Assembly: GCA_002634385.1 (NCBI GenBank) | Contig: NSJL01000023.1 | Span: 1 to 56,621, forward strand | Source: Nitrospira sp. | GTDB lineage: Bacteria > Nitrospirota > Thermodesulfovibrionia > Thermodesulfovibrionales > Dissulfurispiraceae | Reading direction: 5' to 3' | DNA: 56,621 nucleotides | Part shown: positions 51,278 to 56,621 of the stretch, piece after piece | Layout: every line of letters begins with the position of its first letter | How positions within the stretch are numbered: the first letter of the stretch is position 1 | Notes under the pieces: generated by a model | The model's input: only the letters and a program-made list of their open reading frames with translations | Databases searched by the model: none | What the model was told of the DNA's origin: nothing | Translations under genes and position numbers: made by a program

Positions 51278-52430
51278 ATCGTTCTTCAATTACTACAAAA
51301 TCGGCAGATTCATCTTCGGATTGACCCTGCTGATCGCCTTCCAGATCGCGGGCTTGCCCTATGCGATGCCCAGCCTGAGAAATGTGCTTGTCATTTACAT
51401 TTTTATCGTCCTGGTCCGGCTTATCGTGACTTCGGAGAGGATCAACTATTTCGATTTTCTTTTCGATGTGGTCTTCGTTTCCGCCATGGTCTATATAAGC
51501 CACGGGATTTATTCCTATCTCACTTTCATTTATCTCTTCCCCATTTTTTTCTCTTCGGTCCTGATCAGGAAGAAGAAGTATTTCCTCTTTCCTGTCATCT
51601 CCCTCTTTCTCTACGGAGGGGTCTATTATAGTTACGGCACTCTCTGGGAGAAGGAGAGCCTCCTTACGATCTCCCTGCACTTCTTCGCCTTCTTTCTTAT
51701 CGCCCTCGCCGGGGACAATCTCAAGGAGAGGATGGAACATCAGTCGCGCTATATCAAGAGGCTGGAGGAGGAGAGGATCCGGATGCAGGGGTATGAGAGG
51801 CTGTACCGGGTGAGCGCCGACCTGGCGCACGAGCTGCGCAACCCCCTCGCCTCCATATCCGCCGCAGTACAGTTCCTGGGCGAGGGAAGGAGCGACCGGG
51901 AGTTCATCGAGATGCTCAGCATGGAGACAGGGCGGCTTACCCGTCTCGTCAACGATTTCCTCCTCTTTTCCCGCCCTTCGGACGCCCCGAAGGAGGAGGT
52001 GGATGTCCTGGACATGCTGAAGATGTTGCTGCGGGACCGGGGCGGCGGCAAGGAGATCATCCTGGAGGGAGGGGAGAGCGCAACGGTGGTGGCGAACAGG
52101 ACCTTTGTGGAGGTCGCCCTGAACAACATCATAAAAAACGCTCTGGAGGCGGCCCGGACAACGGTGAAGGTGTCCCTTACCCGGGGGGTCCGGGAGGTAA
52201 GGATTGATGTGGAGGATGACGGGAGGGGAATCGAAGTAAGTATGCAGGACAAGATTTTCGAGCCCTTTTTCACGACAAAAGCGAACGGTACGGGGTTGGG
52301 GCTTGCTATCGCCTACCGTATCGTCACCAGCTTCGGGGGAGATATCGAAGTGGATACCTCTCCCCTGCAGGGAGCGCGTTTTTCCATTATGTTTCCGCTG
52401 AAAAACCAGGGTGTGTATTACACACCCTAA
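51267..52430 (+). CDS. pilS: Sensor histidine kinase PilS
   Basis: A 387-aa membrane-bound kinase controlling pilin expression. Six hydrophobic segments occupy residues ~10-165. The HisKA domain has DLAHELRNPLASISAAVQFL with the phospho-accepting His. The ATPase domain shows the N box NNIIKNALEAA, the G1 box VEDDGRGI, F box IFEPFFTTKA and G2 GTGLGLAIAYRIV. The C-terminal residues QGVYYTP and the stop are encoded by a 21-bp palindrome that resembles MITE ends (52408-52428). ATG 51267 lacks a ribosome binding site. pilR follows 21 bp later. Confidence 0.9.
   Translation: MHLSSFFNYYKIGRFIFGLTLLIAFQIAGLPYAMPSLRNVLVIYIFIVLVRLIVTSERINYFDFLFDVVFVSAMVYISHGIYSYLTFIYLFPIFFSSVLIRKKKYFLFPVISLFLYGGVYYSYGTLWEKESLLTISLHFFAFFLIALAGDNLKERMEHQSRYIKRLEEERIRMQGYERLYRVSADLAHELRNPLASISAAVQFLGEGRSDREFIEMLSMETGRLTRLVNDFLLFSRPSDAPKEEVDVLDMLKMLLRDRGGGKEIILEGGESATVVANRTFVEVALNNIIKNALEAARTTVKVSLTRGVREVRIDVEDDGRGIEVSMQDKIFEPFFTTKANGTGLGLAIAYRIVTSFGGDIEVDTSPLQGARFSIMFPLKNQGVYYTP
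52408..52428. repeat. 21-bp perfect palindrome related to the MITE ends
   Basis: AGGGTGTGTA-T-TACACACCCT: each arm equals the outer 10 bp of the 50905-51082 element. It encodes the last residues of PilS and ends at its stop codon. It may be a degenerate or excised remnant, or a hairpin between pilS and pilR. Confidence 0.7.
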
Positions 52431-52451
52431 ACGAGGAGGGTATTGCTAGCC

Positions 52452-53786
52452 ATGAGGGCGGTCATTGTCGATGATGAAACGAACATCCGGAAGGTGGTAC
52501 ATGTTCTCCTTGCCGAGAGCGCCTTTGAGGTCTATGAGGCCTCCTGCATCGCGGAAGCGCAGGATCTGATCCGCAGGCACTATTTCGACGTCGCCATCGT
52601 CGACCTGCGCCTGTCGGACGGATCGGGAATCGAGCTGCTCAAGGAGCTGAAGGAGCAGAACGGCGAAACGGTGGTCCTTATCGTTACCGCCTTCGCCTCA
52701 ACGGAAACCGCTATTGCCGCAATGAAGCTCGGGGCGTACGACTACGTGACGAAACCCTTCAACCTGGACGAGATACGGGTCGTGCTGAAAAACATCAGGG
52801 AGAAGATCCTCCTGCAGCAGCGGGTCAGGGAGCTGCAGCAGTATGCGGACGCGTACCAGAGCATCATCGGGAAATCGGAGGCCATGAAGAGGGTCTTCAG
52901 CATGATCGAGAAGATAGCCCCCTTCGATACCAACGTCCTCATTATCGGGGAGAGCGGAACGGGCAAGGAGCTCGTGGCGAAGGCGATTCACAGCAGGAGC
53001 ATCCGGGAGGACAGACCCTTCATCGCCATCAACTGCGCGAGCCTGCCCGCGGAGCTCCTCGAAAGCGAGCTTTTCGGCTACACCAAGGGGTCCTTCACCG
53101 GGGCGTATACCTCGAAAAGGGGCCTCATCGACGAGGCGAACGGGGGCACGCTCTTCCTCGACGAGATCGGGGAGATGCCGCTTTCCCTCCAGGCAAAGCT
53201 GCTCCGCTTCCTTGAGGAGAAGAAGATCCGGCCCATCGGCAGCGGCAACGAGATCGAGGTCGATGTCCGGGTGATCGCCGCTACCAATAAGAACCTGAAG
53301 GAGCTGTCGGAAAGGGGCGAGTTCCGGGAGGACCTCTACTACCGCCTCTCCACCTTCGAGCTCATGCTGCCGTCCCTTCGGGAGAGGAGGGAGGATATCC
53401 CCCTTCTCATCGACCATTTCGTAAAGCTGCTGTCCCGGAAGTTCCAGAAGAACATCATCAGGATCGACCCGGCCTTTGTCGATTATATGATGCACCAGGA
53501 GCTGCGGGGCAATGTACGGGAGCTGAAGAATATCATCGAAAGGGAGATCATCCTTTCTGAGGACGGCCACCTGAAGTGCACCGCATGCCGGACCATCATG
53601 CGCCAGAGCTCTCTCCTTCCGGACCTGCCCGATACCGGCATCAGCCTGAACGAGTACCTCTCCGGCATCGAGAAGGAGCTGCTCGACAGGGCGCTCCAGA
53701 AGGCGAACGGTATCAAGACGAACGCGGCGAAACTGCTCGGCCTCTCCTTCAGGGAGTACCGGTACCGGCTCTCGAAGTATAAGTAG
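52452..53786 (+). CDS. pilR: Sigma-54-dependent response regulator PilR
   Basis: A 444-aa NtrC-family activator. The receiver domain (1-~120) has VDDETN, the phospho-Asp in VAIVDLRLSDGSG and Lys in YVTKPFN. The AAA+ domain (~140-370) has Walker A GESGTGKE, the sigma-54-contacting GSFTGA loop (standard GAFTGA), Walker B GGTLFLDEIGE, and arginine-finger-type LSTFELMLPSLRERREDI. The C-terminal Fis-like HTH contains NAAKLLGLSFREYRYRLSK. ATG 52452 is preferred; GAGGAGGG lies 11 bp upstream. With PilS it is predicted to activate the sigma-54 promoters of pilA and probably fimT. Confidence 0.93.
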   Translation: MRAVIVDDETNIRKVVHVLLAESAFEVYEASCIAEAQDLIRRHYFDVAIVDLRLSDGSGIELLKELKEQNGETVVLIVTAFASTETAIAAMKLGAYDYVTKPFNLDEIRVVLKNIREKILLQQRVRELQQYADAYQSIIGKSEAMKRVFSMIEKIAPFDTNVLIIGESGTGKELVAKAIHSRSIREDRPFIAINCASLPAELLESELFGYTKGSFTGAYTSKRGLIDEANGGTLFLDEIGEMPLSLQAKLLRFLEEKKIRPIGSGNEIEVDVRVIAATNKNLKELSERGEFREDLYYRLSTFELMLPSLRERREDIPLLIDHFVKLLSRKFQKNIIRIDPAFVDYMMHQELRGNVRELKNIIEREIILSEDGHLKCTACRTIMRQSSLLPDLPDTGISLNEYLSGIEKELLDRALQKANGIKTNAAKLLGLSFREYRYRLSKYK

Positions 53787-53849
53787 GCGGGCGAAGGGCT
53801 TAGTGCGGAACCGTTTTAAGGCATTTTTTTCTGATTTGAATTGGTAGCC

Positions 53850-54450
53850 TCTGCGAGGACAAGGGGGGACCCTCTTTCTTTGCTACCGAATTCTTCCCTG
53901 ATGAACAGGTATCCTTAGGTGAGGGGCAAGGGAGTACCCTCTTTCTTTGCGAGCGAATTCCTCCCTGTTCTCAGGGGATCTCCTCTTTCCCCTCCCTCGA
54001 GGGGAGGGGAGAAAGGGGAGGGTGTCCTGTCCCCTCTGCTATTTCAGACCCTCGCTGCAGAGAAGAGGATATCCCCATGCCCGAAGGAGTAGGATTCCTT
54101 ATGTTTGGGTCCCCCTGGGAGGGAACACCTTTCCGCTCAACTTCCACCCCAAAAAGTCTCCGACTTTCCGGGGACCCCGTTTCTCGCCCGGCCTCCCGCC
54201 TTCTGCCCCAGAAAGACTCTGTCTTTCCGGGGACCCCTGTCTCTTTCTTCCCTATGGCGGGGAGGCTTGATTCCACCGTCCTTGGTTCCGCTTGGGCTGG
54301 CGAAGCCGCTTCCAAGGCATTCCCCCCAGGGTCCCCCCGGTGTATGCTCTGTTTCGGAATCCGTCACCCCGGCGAAAGCCGGGGTCCAAGGTCTTTGAAA
54401 AGGACTGGATCCCGGCTCTTGTCCCGGCCCGTCCGGGATCGGTCCGAATC
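53850..54450. repeat. Composite dispersed repeat, copy B
   Basis: It shares ordered blocks with 35079-35470. A tandem extra copy of its first block (CCTCTTTCTTTGC) occurs at ~53868. The GNRA-type hairpin CCCCGGC-GAAA-GCCGGGG is at 54367-54384, followed by AAAAGGACTGGATCCCGGC. Confidence 0.75.
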
Positions 54451-54540
54451 TTTCTTCAGTGGTCCCCCGGCAAGCGGGGATAGGCTCTGCTCCGCTTGCG
54501 GGAATCTCCATGAGCTTGCGGCTCACAGAGGGACATGAAA

Positions 54541-54630
54541 GTAGAGTTTGTCATTCCCGCTTGTCGGGAATCCTTCTTCGGAAACGGTTCGGGACAAGCC
54601 GGAACGGGCAAGCCGGGATGACGACACACA
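54541..54630. repeat. Intergenic palindromic repeat
   Basis: A hairpin ATTCCCG/CGGGAAT (54553-54559 with 54565-54571) opens an element closed by GCCGGGATGAC near 54610. It is of the GTCATTCCCGC...GGGATGAC type common as dispersed intergenic repeats. Confidence 0.6.
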
Positions 54631-54706
54631 GCACTGCTTCCGAGACTGTATTTGCTCTTACTTGACCCGAAAGACAGTGTCCGATATGACCTCGTCTTTT
54701 ACTGCA

Positions 54707-54913
54707 CTATTTCGATATCACCGTTTCAACTATTGATATATCTTTCTTTATCCATTCATTGACAATAGAAGAGATTTCCACTTTCCTTTTTTTTGCTAAT
54801 TTCTGAAGAATCTCAATCACATCCTTGTCAAGATATATCGGCAGGTGAAGTTCAGCTTTCGGATGATAAAACTTCCCTCTCTCTCCTTTGGAAAAATCGT
54901 ATTCCTTTTTCAT
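54707..54913 (-). CDS. brnA: BrnA-like ribbon-helix-helix antitoxin
   Basis: A 68-aa antitoxin starting MKKEYDFSKGERGKFY, the opening typical of BrnA/CopG-type antitoxins. The RHH region is ELHLPIYLDKDVIEILQKLAKKRKVEISSIVNEWIKK. It should bind its toxin and repress the operon. The ATG overlaps the TGA of the upstream brnT remnant, with GGGAGG 9 bp before it. The frame is intact although the toxin is not. Confidence 0.82.
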   Translation of the reverse strand: MKKEYDFSKGERGKFYHPKAELHLPIYLDKDVIEILQKLAKKRKVEISSIVNEWIKKDISIVETVISK

Positions 54914-55207
54914 CTGCTTGCCTCCCTATAGTGCATTGCTTCTTTTCGCGTTGCTTTGCGGGCAGAAATGATGCGGATTCTGCTGCTTTGTCTATCAATC
55001 TGCTAAAATGTATGCACAACGAATAATAACGTTCCTTTCGTACTGATACCTATTGTGGCCCAATGGTCTTCACCTTCACTATGCTCAGAATCAAATACCG
55101 ACACCGAGCGTGGATCAAGAAAAATAGTAGCAGCCAACTCAAAACTTACTTATGCTTTTTTGAATTCGCCTTTACCTTATTGGGATCCAGTCAAAGTAAT
55201 AGTGCAT
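54910..55207 (-). pseudogene. brnT: BrnT-type toxin, inactivated
   Basis: Conceptual repair gives a BrnT-like ribonuclease toxin: MHYYFDW[D]PNKVKANSKKH, then VSFELAATIFLDPRS, SEHSEGEDHWATIGIST, LLFVVHTF, and RIRIISARKATRKEAMHY. Three lesions are present: a missing base at ~55187 (TGGATCC for TGGGATCC), a missing base at ~55145 (CATAAGTAAG for CATAAGGTAAG), and an in-frame TAG after VVHTF at ~55005. GAGGAGA precedes the ATG at 55207. It is coupled to brnA, the normal toxin-antitoxin order. Confidence 0.8.
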
Positions 55208-55457
55208 CCTTATCTCCTCATTCTATTGTACTCATAACGCTTGAATTTATGGGAGACGTGAAACAAAACTATGCAATGAACCCACTCTCCGGGATAACGA
55301 ACCCGGGTTGATCTGCGGTTTTTATTGTTAGTCCCGAACGGATTGTCCCCCTGCGCAAGTCAGCGCAGCAGTTTCGCCACTTCCTATGAAGCGCCACTTG
55401 GTTATGCTATACTTTTGTCCTACTTTGCTGATAGTATTATGTCCCTCTTTATTGCTT

Positions 55458-56537
55458 CTACTTCCGAGAGTATAAGCCAGTTGTCCATGATAAGAGTGTG
55501 GGTCCCGCTCCGATATTTGTGTAGCATTCCTCGGGAGCCTCGGCGTGTTTTTTATATAAACAAACTGCTTCGACAATGAAACGAAAAAGGTCAACCTGAG
55601 CTTCTCGATAGACGCGAATCATATAATAATCAGACCCGATATCAATAGCACGTAAGCGGTTTCCAAGCTCAAGAGTGAGTTGTTTGATTTGACGAAGGCC
55701 ATTGCCATCAACACTGATAGTAAGAATAGGAAGTGATACATATTCAGGGATAATGACACCGGAGCGAGCCTGTTTAGGGATCATGTGCATCTGATAAAAA
55801 AGGCCTGAGTCCAAGAAGGTAACATTCAGTGGTGGATTGACAAGCAGGGGATTGAGCTTCTTATTAAGTGCCTCGATCTTTGATAATTGAGTTCGGTCGT
55901 TATAGTGGTTTACCGCAGGCAAAAGCTGGCTGATCTTCTTGTTAATGAAAGAGGAATAGTGGACAGCGAGAACTATAAGATACGAAACAAACAGGGTAGT
56001 AAATAAGGTACCAAGTACAGAAAATGGAGAATAGTACGGTAAGTGCAAGTTCGAGCTGCAGTGATGCTCTTCAACGTGAATACATAGGAGACGATCGTGA
56101 AAACCTTGACGACCGGCACCCCACAAAATTGAAAATGGAATAACAAGAGCCAACATGAGAAAAATAATTGGTTCCACAAACGGAAAGGAAGCACCTTTTG
56201 TGACTTGGTCTATGCTGTAAGGCATTAAAACTAAGTGAAAATAAATATAAGGAGGTGCCAAAAGAAGAAATGAACGTAATACATTGCCAATAACAGAAGT
56301 GAAGTGGTCGGAGTGTGATATGACACGGATATTCATTAGGCGGGCTCCGGGAGAACGGCCGTGAAAGATTGACGACGATAATAAACCTAGAAATGTCGGT
56401 ATGAGTATTAGATGAATATCTCGAAAAAAAGCATCGAGAGGGCCATTGACGACATGAGAATTATATTTTGAGAAAAAACCGAGATAGAGCCGATGAGCCT
56501 GTAAAATATTTTGTGTAAGTAGCCTTCTGGGGTACAA
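55458..56537 (-). CDS. RDD-family membrane protein
   Basis: A 359-aa protein in AT-rich DNA. An RDD-type domain is visible: FHGRSPGARLMNIRVIS and AGRQGFHDRLLCIHV, with about three hydrophobic segments around them. A fourth hydrophobic segment near residue 185 precedes a soluble C-terminal domain (residues ~210-359) that I do not recognise. The start is uncertain: the frame opens with TTG at 56537 without a ribosome binding site. That position is within 30 bp of an IS256-family transposase gene, so the 5' end may be altered by the insertion. Function unknown. Confidence 0.65.
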   Translation of the reverse strand: MYPRRLLTQNILQAHRLYLGFFSKYNSHVVNGPLDAFFRDIHLILIPTFLGLLSSSIFHGRSPGARLMNIRVISHSDHFTSVIGNVLRSFLLLAPPYIYFHLVLMPYSIDQVTKGASFPFVEPIIFLMLALVIPFSILWGAGRQGFHDRLLCIHVEEHHCSSNLHLPYYSPFSVLGTLFTTLFVSYLIVLAVHYSSFINKKISQLLPAVNHYNDRTQLSKIEALNKKLNPLLVNPPLNVTFLDSGLFYQMHMIPKQARSGVIIPEYVSLPILTISVDGNGLRQIKQLTLELGNRLRAIDIGSDYYMIRVYREAQVDLFRFIVEAVCLYKKHAEAPEECYTNIGAGPTLLSWTTGLYSRK

Positions 56538-56564
56538 TAGCAGACCACCCCGGAGGGAGAACGC

Positions 56565-56621
56565 ATGAAGAAGATACGATCTGAACTGATTGACGAACTC
56601 GTAAAAGACTACCAGAAACCT
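56565..56621 (+). mobile_element. IS256-family transposase, first codons (cut by window end)
   Basis: The ATG at 56565 is preceded by GGAGGGAG and opens MKKIRSELIDELVKDYQKP. That is the N-terminus typical of IS256/Mutator-family transposases (which continue ...LIGENGLLKQLTKAL). Only 19 codons are visible. Any terminal inverted repeat would lie upstream near 56520-56545. Confidence 0.7.

Larger units (their letters stand above)
53787..54706. other. 920-bp repeat-rich intergenic region
   Basis: No supportable gene is present. The open frames here encode only Pro/Ser/Arg-rich low-complexity translations of palindromic repeats. Features are the composite repeat at 53850-54450 and a smaller inverted repeat at 54541-54630. 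Confidence 0.7.

Noticed and set aside
53947..54538. Several overlapping plus-strand ORFs after pilR
   Set aside because: They translate the palindromic repeats into Pro/Ser/Arg-rich sequence and have no conserved domain.

Overview
The window reads as a chromosomal contig from a diderm, probably anaerobic bacterium. Supporting signs are a BamA-OmpH-LpxD-FabZ-LpxA-LpxI envelope operon, a CooT-family nickel protein, DUF3842, DUF401 and DUF1638 proteins, and PilS/PilR-controlled type IV pilins. This gene mix resembles Nitrospirota or deltaproteobacterial genomes. The lineage is inferred from gene content, since only the last ~97 bases of a 23S rRNA gene are present.

Layout: (1) 1-7.7 kb holds the 23S rRNA 3' end with no 5S gene behind it, rpoD, a LysM protein, bioA, an orphan FlhB-C-terminal/FliK-like pair and serS. 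(2) 7.9-16.8 kb is an accessory defence region: a type I restriction-modification operon (hsdR-hsdM-DUF1016-hsdS) whose DUF1016/YhcG protein lacks its nuclease core, then an AT-rich unknown gene coupled to an XRE/ImmA-type regulator-protease. (3) 17-22.2 kb holds small metabolic and unknown genes: a frameshifted secreted protein, DUF488, DUF1638, a flavodoxin, the DUF401 permease, DUF3842, CooT and a lipoate/octanoyl transferase. (4) 22.2-29.3 kb is the outer-membrane biogenesis and lipid A operon. (5) 29.5-53.8 kb is a type IV pilus and protein-glycosylation island. It contains minor pilins fimT-pilV-pilW and two unusually large PilX-like proteins. It also has a 12-gene glycan operon (flippase, metallophosphoesterase, HEAT protein, two radical SAM enzymes, three glycosyltransferases, two SDR epimerases, a nucleotidyltransferase and an STT3-type oligosaccharyltransferase), two major pilins, and divergent pilS-pilR. 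(6) 53.8-56.6 kb is repeat-rich and AT-rich: dispersed palindromic repeats, a brnT toxin pseudogene with an intact brnA antitoxin, an RDD membrane protein, and the first codons of an IS256-family transposase.

How the genes may work together: the pilin-to-flippase block is co-directional and mostly overlapping or tightly spaced. The encoded OST carries the WWDYG signature, and the pilins and PilX-like proteins are rich in N-X-S/T sequons. I infer that the island builds a lipid-linked glycan, flips it and attaches it to pilus subunits. A predicted sigma-54 promoter for pilA lies upstream of a 178-bp MITE-like element that occupies most of the predicted pilA leader. A cluster of GACA/TGTC sites between this promoter and pilS suggests PilR control. 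The most unusual observations are the MITE in the pilA leader, the OST-sequon-radical SAM glycan locus, the nuclease-deleted DUF1016 in the R-M operon, the decayed BrnT toxin and the three phased TTGACA boxes ahead of the XRE/ImmA module.
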